Assembly: GCF_003259175.1 (NCBI RefSeq)
Contig: NZ_QGOK01000005.1
Coordinates: 186,001 to 250,000, forward strand
Source of the DNA: Marinomonas shanghaiensis
Lineage (GTDB): Bacteria > Pseudomonadota > Gammaproteobacteria > Pseudomonadales > Marinomonadaceae
Direction of reading: 5' to 3'
Length of the DNA stretch: 64,000 nucleotides
Below the pieces are notes generated by a model. It saw nothing but the letters and a program-made list of their open reading frames with translations. It was not told the origin of the DNA and searched no databases. The position numbers and the translations under genes were made by a program. Of this stretch, positions 36,725 to 46,333 are shown piece after piece (within the stretch, counting starts at the first letter, position 1; every line of letters begins with the position of its first letter).

Positions 36725-38311
36725 ATGGATACGAAAGGGCTTCTTAAAGGCACTTTATTGGTAGCCGGTAACGATATTACGGGGACTCAACAAGCCATTC
36801 ACGCAATCAATCCTGCTACTAACGAAACGCTAGAGCCTGCTTATCATGGCGGTACCAAAGCGGACGTTGAACAAGCGGTCAGTGCGGCATGGCTAGCATT
36901 TGATGCCTATCGATCCATCAGTACAGAAAAACGTGCGGCTTTTCTAGAATGCATCGCTGATGAAATTTTAGCGCTCGGTGATGCGCTGGTAGAGCGTGCC
37001 ATGGCGGAATCGGGTTTGCCTAAAGCACGTATTGAAGGGGAGCGTGGACGCACTATGGGACAGCTACGTTTGTTCGCAGACGTGGTTCGTTTGGGCAAAG
37101 CGACCGACGCGCGTATTGATCCTGCTATGCCAGATCGCACACCATTGCCTCGCTCTGATTTGCGTTTCCAAAAAATTGCCTTAGGCCCAGTGGCGGTTTT
37201 TGGTGCAAGTAACTTCCCATTGGCTTTCTCTGTTGCTGGTGGCGATACCGCGTCGGCATTGGCGGCGGGCTGTCCGGTTGTTGTTAAGGCGCATTCTGCT
37301 CATCCTGGTACGTCTGAACTGGTGGGTCGAGCTGTTACGGCTGCGGTGAAAAAATGCGGTCTGCCTGCTGGTGTGTTTTCTCTCTTGTATGGTTCTGGTC
37401 GTGAAATCGGCAGTGCTCTAGTGGCGCACCCTTCGATTAAAGCCGTGGGTTTTACAGGATCTCGTAGTGGTGGTGTCGCACTGATGAACATCGCCGCCAA
37501 TCGTCCGGAGCCCATTCCTGTTTATGCCGAAATGAGCAGTATTAACCCTGTCTTTATCATGCCTGAAAAGTTGTCCGCTGAAGCGCAAAGTGTGGCGAAA
37601 GGTTTTGTTGGTTCACTTACCATGGGGGCAGGCCAATTCTGTACAAACCCAGGTATGGTTGTGCTGCTGAAAGGCGAAGCGGCGGATAGCTTTAAAGCGA
37701 CGGTTGCCAGCGAAGTGCAAGCATTGGGTACGCAAACCATGCTAACACCTGGTATTTACCAAGCGTATTGTGACGGTGTTGAGAAGCTGAACAACAATTC
37801 AGCTGCGACACTTTTGGCGAAGGGTAATGATAGTGATCAGCCAAACCAGTGTTGCCCACATGTATTCGCTACCAGTGCGAACGCTTTCTTAGCTGATGCG
37901 TCAATGGAAGATGAAGTCTTTGGCTCAACGTCTTTGATTATCGAATGCGATACCTTGGATGAATACAAGGTGGTGGCTGAGCACTTAGAAGGTCAATTGA
38001 CCGCGACGGTGCAAATGTCAGATGCGGATGTTGAAGCCGTACGAGCTTTATTACCAACACTAGAGCGTAAAGTGGGTCGCATTCTATGCAATGGCTACCC
38101 AACAGGTGTGGAAGTGTGTCATTCCATGGTACATGGCGGCCCTTTCCCTGCGACATCGGATAGCCGTTCAACGTCTGTTGGTAGTGCAGCTATTGATCGC
38201 TTCCTACGACCAGTGTGTTACCAAGACTTCCCTAGCTCATTGATCCCAGACGCTATTCAAGATAAAAACCCCTTAAACATTCCTCAATTGGTGAATGGGA
38301 AATTGGTATAA
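36725..38311 (+). CDS. 2-oxoglutarate semialdehyde dehydrogenase (KGSADH)
   Basis: 528 residues, a long ALDH typical of KGSADH types. Motifs: A-S-N-F-P near 160, F-T-G-S-R-S-G-G cofactor loop, Glu in Y-A-E-M-S-S-I-N-P, catalytic Cys in [10 protein letters not shown] (near 304), and D-E-V-F-G-S-T. It oxidises 2-oxoglutarate semialdehyde, from KdgD, to 2-oxoglutarate for the TCA cycle, completing aldarate oxidation. Strong GAGGGGG RBS. A terminator follows. Confidence 0.9.
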   Translation: MDTKGLLKGTLLVAGNDITGTQQAIHAINPATNETLEPAYHGGTKADVEQAVSAAWLAFDAYRSISTEKRAAFLECIADEILALGDALVERAMAESGLPKARIEGERGRTMGQLRLFADVVRLGKATDARIDPAMPDRTPLPRSDLRFQKIALGPVAVFGASNFPLAFSVAGGDTASALAAGCPVVVKAHSAHPGTSELVGRAVTAAVKKCGLPAGVFSLLYGSGREIGSALVAHPSIKAVGFTGSRSGGVALMNIAANRPEPIPVYAEMSSINPVFIMPEKLSAEAQSVAKGFVGSLTMGAGQFCTNPGMVVLLKGEAADSFKATVASEVQALGTQTMLTPGIYQAYCDGVEKLNNNSAATLLAKGNDSDQPNQCCPHVFATSANAFLADASMEDEVFGSTSLIIECDTLDEYKVVAEHLEGQLTATVQMSDADVEAVRALLPTLERKVGRILCNGYPTGVEVCHSMVHGGPFPATSDSRSTSVGSAAIDRFLRPVCYQDFPSSLIPDAIQDKNPLNIPQLVNGKLV

Positions 38312-38331
38312 ATAAGTCCTTTTAATTGATA

Positions 38332-38375
38332 AAAAACACTCTATTGGCCACCCTAGCCTGTAGAGTGTTTGTTTT
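38332..38375 (+). terminator. Terminator after KGSADH
   Basis: AAACACTCTA (38334-38343) pairs with TAGAGTGTTT (38361-38370), followed by GTTTT. Confidence 0.75.
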
Positions 38376-38387
38376 AGGGAGTTCAAC

Positions 38388-39326
38388 TTGTTAGAAACGC
38401 AAAGCGTGATTTTGGATGTGGCCGCGCCAGTTTTATTAATGATTGCGATGGGCGCTTTGCTGCGACGAATTCAGCTGATCAATGATGGCTTTATTTTGGT
38501 GAGTTCGCGATTCGTTTTTCAAGTCTCGATGCCCGCTTTGTTCTTCTTCGGCATGATGAGCAACAATTTAAATGGCTTGATAAGTCTTAATTTGGCGGCC
38601 TATTTTTTGGCGGCGATAGGGCTTACTTTTTTACTGTCCTGGTGGTTAGCGGTCAAGCTTAATGTGCCAGAGCGGCAGCGTGGCGTGTTTGTTCAGATCG
38701 CTTTTCGAGGCAATTGTGGGATTTTCAGTGTTGCACTGGTCGTGAATATGTTTGGTCAAGAAGGTGTGGCGCTGGGTGGCGTGATGTCTGGCTTGAGTGT
38801 TTTGCTGTTTAATATTTTAGCCGAAGTGATATTAACACGTTATAGCCACGGTCAATTGCGTTTGGTTCCGGTACTGAAAAGCCTTCTTAAAAACCCGCTT
38901 ATTGTCAGCATCGTGCTTGGCGTAGGGGCCAATATGATAGGACTGACATTGCCGGCTTTTGTGATGAAAACCGGCTCGTTAATTGGTGGTTTGTCTTTGC
39001 CCTTGGCATTGGTTTGTATTGGGGGATCATTAGCGACCAGTGGATTTATCTTGCCGAAACACTTTTCCATGGCGATGTTATGTAAAGTCCTGTTGAGCCC
39101 TATTTTATTCACTGCAATTGGGTATGGATTGGGCTTTAGTCAAAAAGAATTGCTGTTTTTGTTCATCTTTTTAGCCGCACCCACGGCGGCTTCTGCCTAT
39201 GTAACGGCGGTGGCAAAAGGCGACGATGGTAAGTCGACGGCAAACGCGATAGCCAGCACGACGCTGGTATCCTCGGTCGTGATTGTGGTGGGGATTCCGT
39301 TGATTATTTGGGTAACGGGCAGCTAA
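38388..39326 (+). CDS. AEC-family permease
   Basis: 312 residues with ten hydrophobic segments in two halves, the auxin-efflux-carrier family (malonate/malate-type permeases in bacteria). Characteristic F-R-G-N-C-G-I-F in TM4 and A-P-T-A-A-S-A-Y-V near the end. TTG 38388 is the best start, with AGGGAG at 38376-38381. Its place after the aldarate genes may mean export or uptake of a small organic acid, but a terminator separates it from the dehydrogenase. Confidence 0.82.
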   Translation: MLETQSVILDVAAPVLLMIAMGALLRRIQLINDGFILVSSRFVFQVSMPALFFFGMMSNNLNGLISLNLAAYFLAAIGLTFLLSWWLAVKLNVPERQRGVFVQIAFRGNCGIFSVALVVNMFGQEGVALGGVMSGLSVLLFNILAEVILTRYSHGQLRLVPVLKSLLKNPLIVSIVLGVGANMIGLTLPAFVMKTGSLIGGLSLPLALVCIGGSLATSGFILPKHFSMAMLCKVLLSPILFTAIGYGLGFSQKELLFLFIFLAAPTAASAYVTAVAKGDDGKSTANAIASTTLVSSVVIVVGIPLIIWVTGS

Positions 39327-39429
39327 TAAATGTAGATAATAAAAAAACCGCGTTTCGTATGGAGACGGTGAAGCGCGGTGGTTATGTATGAGATTTCTTT
39401 AGGCACGGTTTTGACCGTGCCTTTTGCCA

Positions 39430-40275
39430 TTAGGCTGGCAACACGCCTAATTCTACAAGACGTTCATGCAAATAACTTTTTGCCGTGTGACGCTCCGACA
39501 ACACAACCTCTGGTTTTGGATGCAGGAACAAGGGCAGGGAAATGCGCGATTTGGTTTTATCGGCACCTTCTGGGTTAATCACGCGGTGAGAAGTGGAGGG
39601 AAAGTAACCGCCGGATGCTTCTTGTAGCATGTCGCCAATATTGATAATAAGCGTGCCGAAATCACAGGGTACGTCCATCCAAGTACCGTCTTTGGCTTTA
39701 ACCTGCAAACCGGGCTCATTGGCGGAAGGCAATATGGTCAGCAAATTGATGTCTTCGTGGGCGCCTGCGCGGATCGCGCCTAATTCTTCATCGCCTTTCA
39801 ATGGTGGGTAGTGTAATACGCGCAGCAAGGTTTGCTGGCTGTCTTCTACCATACTGGAAAGTGATTGTGAGTAATGTTTAGCGACATCGGCAGGGGAGTG
39901 TTTCTCAACCCAAGCGAGCAGTTCTTTTGCCAAGGCAGAAGCTTCGCCATAGTATTGCGCTAAAAGCGGTTTTTGCTTTTCAGGGCATTGTCCCCAAGGG
40001 TAGTAGTGAAAATACTCTTTGATGTCACGTTTGGTATGGCCCTTAGCGGTTTCCGCTACTTTGGGCGAAAAATAACCATCTTGTGGACCGACGTTATAGC
40101 GGTAGTCGTATTTACTGTCATCGGCAAAAAAGTCCTGCCAATCTTGATAGATTGCACTCACTAGTTCTTTTTTGATGGGGTGGTTTTTAAGCACACCAAA
40201 TCCTGTTTCGCGTAAGGATTTAACGAAGTCTTCTTGAGCGGTAGGGCTGTTGTAGTCAATGGCTTGTAGTTGCAT
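39430..40275 (-). CDS. 2-oxoglutarate/Fe(II) oxygenase, isopenicillin-N-synthase-like
   Basis: 281 residues from the ATG at 40273-40275 (AGGA 7 nt upstream). The Fe(II) facial triad is visible: H-E-D in G-A-H-E-D-I-N-L-L-T and His in S-T-S-H-R-V-I-N-P; the 2-oxoglutarate Arg is in S-R-I-S-L-P-L-F. The N-terminal DIOX_N region (T-G-F-G-V-L-K-N-H-P) supports the IPNS/GA-oxidase branch. Substrate unknown. A small ORF lies 113 bp upstream in the same orientation. Confidence 0.88.
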   Translation of the reverse strand: MQLQAIDYNSPTAQEDFVKSLRETGFGVLKNHPIKKELVSAIYQDWQDFFADDSKYDYRYNVGPQDGYFSPKVAETAKGHTKRDIKEYFHYYPWGQCPEKQKPLLAQYYGEASALAKELLAWVEKHSPADVAKHYSQSLSSMVEDSQQTLLRVLHYPPLKGDEELGAIRAGAHEDINLLTILPSANEPGLQVKAKDGTWMDVPCDFGTLIINIGDMLQEASGGYFPSTSHRVINPEGADKTKSRISLPLFLHPKPEVVLSERHTAKSYLHERLVELGVLPA

Positions 40276-40388
40276 CTTATTTTCCTGCTTGCTGATAATC
40301 GGCGTTCTGTCGAAATGACACGGCAAAGAAGCGTTTAATGCTAGGTAATTAAATCGCTTCTTCATTTTTTAGGACAAAGGCCGAAAAG

Positions 40389-40544
40389 CTAAGAGGACCA
40401 ACCACTGTGGAAAAAATAGCGTAGATCGATGGTTTCCGCTTGATAGTGTTGTACCCATTGCGCCAACGTCATCACATACACAAGGCTGAGTATCTCGGCC
40501 TGTGCCAATCGCTTAGTGGCGTTGTAGGATGAATTGCTGGGCAT
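40389..40544 (-). CDS. Small hypothetical protein, 51 residues
   Basis: An ORF on the minus strand from ATG (40542-40544) to TAG (40389-40391), with GAGAG 7 nt upstream. Sequence features: polar N terminus (M-P-S-N-S-S-Y-N-A-T-K-R-L), an amphipathic middle with L-S-L-V-Y-V-M-T-L-A-Q-W, and an aromatic C-terminal R-Y-F-F-H-S-G-W. Codon use resembles neighbours. It could be co-transcribed with the oxygenase gene. No known family; it may be spurious. Confidence 0.42.
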   Translation of the reverse strand: MPSNSSYNATKRLAQAEILSLVYVMTLAQWVQHYQAETIDLRYFFHSGWSS

Positions 40545-40824
40545 TATTGGTCTCTCAAATGTGAAAACATTGTTAGTTTACTGCGTGAAATGTGTGTTTT
40601 GAAGGGATTTAGTAATAATTTGTGTATTAGGGGTGGGTTAATTTTCATCTTCCTCTATACTGCATAGGTCGGTTGTGTACATTTACCGTCTTCAATTGCT
40701 CTTCTCTACATTGTTCTACTGTCTGTTTCGCCTTATTTGGCAAGTTGTTTTTTTAGATCCAAGTACTTCTTAAGTGTAAATAATCAACGCGCTTCTTGCG
40801 TTGTCATCAATTTAAAGAGGGCTC

Positions 40825-41397
40825 ATGACTATGAATGCATATTTCGATTCTTTTAAAAATCACTTTCTGATTTCTATGCCACATCTAGACGACCCCCACT
40901 TTGAACACACGGTTATTTATCTCTGCGAACACACGAAAGCGGGTGCGATGGGGATTGTTATCAATCGTCCATCCAATGTTGACTTTAGCGAGTTAGCCGA
41001 CCATCTTGGCATTCACATTATCAGCCCGCATTTGGGCGCTGACCCCATTTATAATGGTGGGCCTGTGGAAGCTGAACGCGGTTTTATCTTGCATACCACC
41101 GATAAATCTTGGGAACGAACCCTACAAGTAACTGACGATGTGTCTTTATCTGCCTCCTTAGAAGCGATTGAGGACATTGCCCAAGGTAACGGTCCTGAGG
41201 CATTCCGAATTACGCTGGGATGCGCTGGTTGGGATGCAGGACAGCTCGAAAACGAAATAGCCAATAATGATTGGCTGGTATGTGAAGCGGATTTAGACGT
41301 ATTATTTCATACTCCAAGTGATATGCAGTTTACCGCCGCGACTCGTGTGCTGGGAATTGATATGACAAGACTTTCACCGGATATAGGACATGGTTAA
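40825..41397 (+). CDS. algH: YqgE/AlgH family protein (UPF0301)
   Basis: 190 residues. UPF0301 pattern: H-F-L-I-S-M-P-H-L-D-D-P-H-F near the N terminus, V-I-Y-L-C-E-H-T-K-A-G-A-M-G-I-V-I-N-R-P, and Y-x-G-G-P-V. In Pseudomonas AlgH affects alginate transcription, but the biochemical role is unsettled. It overlaps ruvX by one base, the usual neighbour in gammaproteobacteria. Confidence 0.93.
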   Translation: MTMNAYFDSFKNHFLISMPHLDDPHFEHTVIYLCEHTKAGAMGIVINRPSNVDFSELADHLGIHIISPHLGADPIYNGGPVEAERGFILHTTDKSWERTLQVTDDVSLSASLEAIEDIAQGNGPEAFRITLGCAGWDAGQLENEIANNDWLVCEADLDVLFHTPSDMQFTAATRVLGIDMTRLSPDIGHG

Positions 41398-41855
41398 TGA
41401 CGGTAACATCGTCTTTGAATGCTAGCCAGAAGCCCAATACTGCACGCGCAGTATTGGGCTTTGACTTTGGTACGACACGGATTGGCGTGGCGGTTGGCCA
41501 GAGTATTACGGGAACCGCACAGCCGCTTGACCCTCTTAAGGCAAAAGAAGGCATTCCCAATTGGGATGAGATCACGCGTATTGTTGAAGAATGGAAGCCA
41601 GATGCATTTGTTGTTGGTCTGCCGCTTGATATGGATGGTTCAGAAAATGAGATGTGTCAACGAGCACGTAAATTTGCCAAACGACTGCATGGACGTTTCA
41701 ACCTTCCTTACCATATGATGGACGAACGATTGTCTTCTTATGAAGCAAAAGGACAGGTGATTGCCCGCGGAGGCAATCGTAACTTTAAAGAGAATTCTGT
41801 GGATGGTTTGGCGGCTCAAATGATACTGGAAACCTGGTTTGCAGAGTCTTTGTAA
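41397..41855 (+). CDS. ruvX: Putative pre-16S rRNA nuclease / Holliday-junction resolvase YqgF (RuvX)
   Basis: 152 residues. RNase H-like fold: G-F-D-F-G-T-T-R-I-G-V-A-V near the start with the first catalytic Asp, V-V-G-L-P-L-D-M-D-G, and D-E-R-L-S-S. Family members process the 5' end of 16S rRNA; resolvase activity has also been proposed. TAATG overlap with algH shows coupling. Confidence 0.93.
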   Translation: MTVTSSLNASQKPNTARAVLGFDFGTTRIGVAVGQSITGTAQPLDPLKAKEGIPNWDEITRIVEEWKPDAFVVGLPLDMDGSENEMCQRARKFAKRLHGRFNLPYHMMDERLSSYEAKGQVIARGGNRNFKENSVDGLAAQMILETWFAESL

Positions 41856-41929
41856 GCGCTTCTCCATTGAGAAAGACAGGGCGTTCATCCTGTTTTATGA
41901 TGAATTTAACAATAAGGTATGAGGAAAGA

Positions 41930-42427
41930 ATGAAGTTAGATTTAGAGCGCTCGCTGGCGGCAATGAGGGAACAATTAGCGTCTTACTGCGAAAAGAAAAA
42001 GATTGAAGACGCCATTGTCGTCGGTATTCATACTGGTGGAGTTTGGGTGGCTGAACATTTGATGTCAGCGGTGCCAACCACCGAACCACTCGCCACTTTA
42101 GACATTACATTTTACCGAGATGATTTTACCAAAGCGGGATTAAATCCTAAAGTAAACCAAACTCTGTTACCCGCGATTGAAGACAGGCACGTTATTTTAG
42201 TCGATGACGTATTGATGTCTGGCCGGACGATTCGAGCCGCCATGAATGAAATATTTGACTTCGGTCGACCTGCAAGCATTACCTTGGCCATTCTTTATGA
42301 TCTTGGGCAGCATGAGTTGCCGATTGCGGCCGATATTGTTGGCGAGCAATTGACGCTTAATCCTGACCAAAGAGTTAAGCTAACAGGGCCACAACCGCTT
42401 GGTTTTTCAGTGATTAATACCGATTAA
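41930..42427 (+). CDS. pyrR: Bifunctional pyrimidine regulator / uracil phosphoribosyltransferase PyrR
   Basis: 165 residues from ATG 41930 (GAGGAAAGA). PRPP-binding loop V-I-L-V-D-D-V-L-M-S-G-R-T-I-R-A and typical N-terminal V-G-I-H-T-G-G-V-W. In Bacillus PyrR acts on mRNA; in gammaproteobacteria its regulatory role is less clear. Here it directly precedes a leader ORF, a terminator and pyrB, which makes control of pyrB plausible. Confidence 0.92.
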   Translation: MKLDLERSLAAMREQLASYCEKKKIEDAIVVGIHTGGVWVAEHLMSAVPTTEPLATLDITFYRDDFTKAGLNPKVNQTLLPAIEDRHVILVDDVLMSGRTIRAAMNEIFDFGRPASITLAILYDLGQHELPIAADIVGEQLTLNPDQRVKLTGPQPLGFSVINTD

Positions 42428-42429
42428 TT

Positions 42430-42486
42430 ATGCACAACAACGCTTTATTTTTTCGCGCACACATACGACAATTAACGCATGGATAA
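42430..42486 (+). CDS. Candidate pyrB leader peptide, 18 residues
   Basis: ATG 42430 to TAA 42484-42486, starting 3 bases after the pyrR stop. Reads M-H-N-N-A-L-F-F-R-A-H-I-R-Q-L-T-H-G. It contains a T-rich run (TTATTTTTT) like the pause region of UTP-sensing pyr leaders. The terminator at 42561 follows ~75 bp later. This arrangement resembles attenuation in other pyrB operons, but neither a Shine-Dalgarno nor expression is proven. Confidence 0.4.
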   Translation: MHNNALFFRAHIRQLTHG

Positions 42487-42560
42487 AATTGACGCTACAG
42501 TGGTTATAAAAACGATATCTTACCGTGAGAATAAGGTGAGACAGCTGTTTACTGTCATGA

Positions 42561-42596
42561 ATGCCCGGTTGCAGTATGCCTGCACCGGGCATTTTC
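42561..42596 (+). terminator. Terminator/attenuator upstream of pyrB
   Basis: TGCCCGGT(T)GCA (42562-42573) pairs with TGCACCGGGCA (42581-42591), followed by TTTT. Placed inside the pyrR-pyrB gap, 73 bp before the pyrB start, so it either ends pyrR or gates pyrB. Confidence 0.75.
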
Positions 42597-42668
42597 CTAT
42601 CTAGACGTTCTATTTTTTAAGCAAAAGAGAAAGACGATACCGTCTTTGCAGTTTGAGGAAAGCAAACC

Positions 42669-43673
42669 ATGATGCGATCCGAACCTCGGGCATTACAGTT
42701 AAACGAACACGGGCAGCTTAAACACTTTCTAACGTTAGATGGCTTGGATAAAACCATTTTGACCGAGATCCTTGATCGGGCAGAATCCTTTCTTTCGATG
42801 GGAGAGCAATCGGTTAAAAAAGTCCCTTTGCTACGCGGCAAAACCGTGGTGAATTTATTTTTTGAAAATTCCACTCGAACTCGCACTACTTTTGAGTTGG
42901 CGGCGAAGCGCTTATCGGCTGACGTCATCAATCTCAATATCGAAACATCCGCCACCTCGAAAGGCGAATCCTTACTGGATACCTTAAAAAATCTAGAAGC
43001 CATGCAAAGTGATATGTTTATTGTGCGCCATTCAGACAGCGGTGCTGCACATTTTATTGCGGAACATTGCACGCCTAATGTGGCTATCATCAATGCTGGA
43101 GACGGGCGTCACGCTCATCCAACACAAGCCATGTTAGATATGTTGACCATTCGTCGTCATAAGGGTGGCTTCGAAGGGTTAAAAATCGCCATTGTAGGCG
43201 ATATTCTGCATTCGCGTGTGGCGCGCTCTCAATTGCAGGCGCTGACGACACTGGGTGTCAGTGATGTGCGTTTGGTCGGTCCTAAAACGCTTGTGCCCAG
43301 TTTCTTTGCGGAAATGGGCGCCACGATTTGCCATGATTTAGAAGCGGGCTTAAAAGACGTGGATGTGGTGGTGATGTTACGCCTACAAAAAGAACGCATG
43401 AAGGGCGGACTCTTGCCCAGTGAGAGTGAGTTTTATCGTTTATACGGCTTAACGGAAGAAACGCTCGCTTGGGCCAAGCCGGATGCCATTGTAATGCACC
43501 CAGGCCCAATCAATCGGGGAGTGGAAATTTCCTCGGAAGTCGCTGATGGTAAACATTCGGTTATCTTGAACCAAGTAACTAACGGTATTGCGGTGCGTAT
43601 GGCGGTGATGTCTATGGCGATGAGTGGGCAGTTGCAAAGCGCCGAATCGTCAGTAGCGGGGGATGATAAATAG
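42669..43673 (+). CDS. pyrB: Aspartate carbamoyltransferase catalytic subunit
   Basis: 334 residues. Carbamoyl-phosphate motif [12 protein letters not shown] (~57-68), [10 protein letters not shown], and the aspartate-binding region near [11 protein letters not shown]. It makes carbamoyl-aspartate in pyrimidine synthesis. Length and partner match the Pseudomonas type, where PyrB needs the PyrC' protein for assembly. Stop 1 bp before the PyrC' start. Confidence 0.95.
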   Translation: MMRSEPRALQLNEHGQLKHFLTLDGLDKTILTEILDRAESFLSMGEQSVKKVPLLRGKTVVNLFFENSTRTRTTFELAAKRLSADVINLNIETSATSKGESLLDTLKNLEAMQSDMFIVRHSDSGAAHFIAEHCTPNVAIINAGDGRHAHPTQAMLDMLTIRRHKGGFEGLKIAIVGDILHSRVARSQLQALTTLGVSDVRLVGPKTLVPSFFAEMGATICHDLEAGLKDVDVVVMLRLQKERMKGGLLPSESEFYRLYGLTEETLAWAKPDAIVMHPGPINRGVEISSEVADGKHSVILNQVTNGIAVRMAVMSMAMSGQLQSAESSVAGDDK

Positions 43674-43674
43674 C

Positions 43675-44952
43675 ATGAAATTACGTATTCAAAATGGTCG
43701 TTTGATCGATCCGAGTCAAGGTATCGACGCTGTCACAGAACTGTTTGTTGATAACCAAAAAATCGTCGCGATTGGCGATGCACCAGAAGGCTTTGATGAC
43801 GCTGAAGTGGTGGATGCATCGGGTCAGTGGGTATTGCCTGGGTTGGTGGATTTGGCGGTGTCTTTGCGTGAGCCTGGATTGACACAAAAGGGAAATATCG
43901 CAACGGAAGGCCGCGCGGCGGTTGCTGGTGGTGTGACCACCTTGGTCTGCGCGCCAGATACTCGTCCTATCGTAGATACACCCGCGGTTGCTGCTTTGAT
44001 TCAAGATAAGGCGGACGACGCTGGCATGGCGAACGTATTCCCTCTTGGGGCGTTAACACAGGGCCTAGAAGGCGCTCAGCTTAGCAACATGGTGGCGTTG
44101 ACTGATGCGGGTTGCGTGGCGTTATCGAACCATCGTCACCCTATGGCGAGTACTAAGGTGTTGGTACGTGCGCTTGAATATGCGGCAACCCATGATTTGT
44201 TGGTGGTATTTCATCCTGATGAGACAAGCCTGTCTGAAGGGGGATGCGCTCATGAAGGTTTGGTGTCAACCATGCATGGCTTGCCAGGTATTCCTGAAGA
44301 AGCAGAGACGATTGCGCTGATGCGTGATTTGCTGCTGGTGCAAAAAACCGGTGTGCGTGCGCACTTTGCTCGTTTATCTTGCGCGAAATCGGTCGAGATG
44401 ATCGCCGATGCCAAAGCGTCAGGTCTTGATGTGACCGCAGACGTCGCCGTGCATAATCTGTTGCTTAATGATCAGGTGTTGAATCGTTTTGATGGCCATT
44501 ATCATGTTTTGCCGCCATTACGTAGCGATGAAGATCGCTTGACACTGATTGAAGGTATCAAAGCGGGTGTTATTACTGCGATATGTTCTGATCACCAGCC
44601 ACATGAAAAAATGGCTAAGATCGCACCATTTGCTGCGACAGAGCCTGGTATGGCGAATATTGAAATATTACTGCCATTGGCTATGCAATTGACGGATGAA
44701 GGCGACTTAGATTTTCTTACCCTATTAACTTGCCTCACTTCCGGTCCTGCGGCTTGTTTTGGTTTGGAAGCGGGTTCTCTCTCTGTGGGCAGTTTTGCAG
44801 ACTTTATTTTGTTTGATAGTACGGCACGTTGGACATGGTCTTCTGAGAACCGCAAGACAAAAGGCCACAATTCTCCTTACCTCGGTGAAGAGTTTGTCGG
44901 TCGCGTTATGGCGACTTACATCTCGGGCCAACGGGTTTATCAGGTAGTTTGA
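43675..44952 (+). CDS. pyrC': Dihydroorotase-like protein PyrC' (probably inactive)
   Basis: 425 residues from ATG 43675. Dihydroorotase fold, but the metal-binding H-x-H of V-D-x-H-x-H-L-R-E-P-G is replaced: the sequence reads V-D-L-A-V-S-L-R-E-P-G (A61, S63). In Pseudomonas, PyrC' is a non-catalytic partner that forms the ATCase dodecamer with PyrB. A true dihydroorotase must be encoded elsewhere. The close coupling to pyrB fits that complex. Confidence 0.9.
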   Translation: MKLRIQNGRLIDPSQGIDAVTELFVDNQKIVAIGDAPEGFDDAEVVDASGQWVLPGLVDLAVSLREPGLTQKGNIATEGRAAVAGGVTTLVCAPDTRPIVDTPAVAALIQDKADDAGMANVFPLGALTQGLEGAQLSNMVALTDAGCVALSNHRHPMASTKVLVRALEYAATHDLLVVFHPDETSLSEGGCAHEGLVSTMHGLPGIPEEAETIALMRDLLLVQKTGVRAHFARLSCAKSVEMIADAKASGLDVTADVAVHNLLLNDQVLNRFDGHYHVLPPLRSDEDRLTLIEGIKAGVITAICSDHQPHEKMAKIAPFAATEPGMANIEILLPLAMQLTDEGDLDFLTLLTCLTSGPAACFGLEAGSLSVGSFADFILFDSTARWTWSSENRKTKGHNSPYLGEEFVGRVMATYISGQRVYQVV

Positions 44953-45068
44953 GTCAATAAGTAAGGCTAAGTAGGGTTTTTCGCTTACTTGGTCTTACTA
45001 TTCCTTTACTTTTAATATTAGGCCGTTAATCTAGTTTGAATCACGGATTATTTTGGCTTTAGTATTTT

Positions 45069-46175
45069 ATGTCTATCGATTCTTCAAACTCATTGTTCAA
45101 GGAACAGCAGACATTACAGTCGCGTGTGGCCTTTCTTGAAAAAGAGCGAGATTTTGTAAAAAAATTATACAGTGACATGCCACAAATGCTGCAGCTACTT
45201 GCAAAAGGGGCGCTGTTAAATTCTTTATTGAATTGTTTTAAGCATAAACTGCAATCTCAGTTGCCTAATGCGTATTGTCTTTTTATGGTTTGCGACAAGG
45301 ACTGTTTACAGTGGCGTTTACAATACAGCGATTCGATCAGTGAGCGTTTGCTGAATTTGAACGGTCAACTGATGAGTATTCCTCAAGCCTTAATTACTTT
45401 TGCCGCTAGCCCTTCTTGTCCTAAACGTCATGATGTTGATATTCAAACCGTGTCTGGTTGGAAGCATTGGCAGTCTTTTTTGCATGAGCATGGCTTTACT
45501 GATGTGTCTATGGTGAGCGTATCGGACGAACAAGGTTCTATTTATCTCATGTTGGCGTTTCAGCGAGAGAAAAATCGTTTGGAACATGAGCTAATGGTAC
45601 TGGCGCTAGACGCTTATGAAGCTTGGTTAAGTGCCGTGTTCGAACGAGAAAAAGCCGATCATCTGTTACTGGAGGACAGCCATCAAGATCCCTCTACCGG
45701 ATTGTTGCGTCGTTATAGTTTCGAAAACAGCTTTGGTATTGTGCTTAAAGACTCTCGTCGCCATTTTCAGCGTGCGGCTTTGTTGTCTATTCTATTGCGC
45801 CCTTGCTCTAACGTGAATGAAGCTGAATTAAAAGTCTTAGCGGATGTGATGCGTGATACTGTGCGTGACAATGACCTTATTGCTCACTACGATGAGCATG
45901 AACTGGTGATGGGGATCCGTATTCAGCACCTAGAAGACGCAGAAGTGGTGGCGACGAAACTGTTAAAATCGTTAAGTGCTCCTGCTTTTTCAAAAAATCG
46001 CCTGATTCGGGGTGGCTTGTCTATTGGTATTGCTTTTTACCCTGAGCATTCGTCATTGGAGTCGCTCTATCAGGCGGCTTCGTTTGCCGCGCATTCATTG
46101 AAAAATGTCACCGGATATCGACTCGAGTTCCACGGAGAATGCTATGAGTCCAGCGCAGGTTTTTATACCTTGTAA
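45069..46175 (+). CDS. Degenerate GGDEF protein with an N-terminal GAF-like sensor
   Basis: 368 residues. N-terminal coiled coil (~5-45), a GAF-like region (~50-195), then a diguanylate-cyclase fold: D-P-S-T-G-L-L-R-R-Y-S-F near 216 corresponds to D-x-L-T-G-L-x-N-R. The active-site GGDEF is replaced by H-Y-D-E-H near 273, so cyclase activity is not expected; it may bind c-di-GMP or act as a protein scaffold. Late G-G-L-S-I-G-I-A-F-Y-P matches the family. No operon partner. Confidence 0.82.
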   Translation: MSIDSSNSLFKEQQTLQSRVAFLEKERDFVKKLYSDMPQMLQLLAKGALLNSLLNCFKHKLQSQLPNAYCLFMVCDKDCLQWRLQYSDSISERLLNLNGQLMSIPQALITFAASPSCPKRHDVDIQTVSGWKHWQSFLHEHGFTDVSMVSVSDEQGSIYLMLAFQREKNRLEHELMVLALDAYEAWLSAVFEREKADHLLLEDSHQDPSTGLLRRYSFENSFGIVLKDSRRHFQRAALLSILLRPCSNVNEAELKVLADVMRDTVRDNDLIAHYDEHELVMGIRIQHLEDAEVVATKLLKSLSAPAFSKNRLIRGGLSIGIAFYPEHSSLESLYQAASFAAHSLKNVTGYRLEFHGECYESSAGFYTL

Positions 46176-46333
46176 GACTCAATGACGTCGTCATGTCACT
46201 TTTATCTGTCTCTTAAAATAATGATATCATGCTTTCTCTAAGAAGATTTTGACGGTTGTTCAGTGTATTTGGGCTGATGAGTGCAGACAAAAACTGAGCC
46301 TATTAAAGGTGAGAGTAAGGAGCATAATCCGAT

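Noticed and set aside
39335-39376. ACCGCG/CGCGGT inverted repeat after the AEC gene as terminator
   Set aside because: Long loop and no T run.
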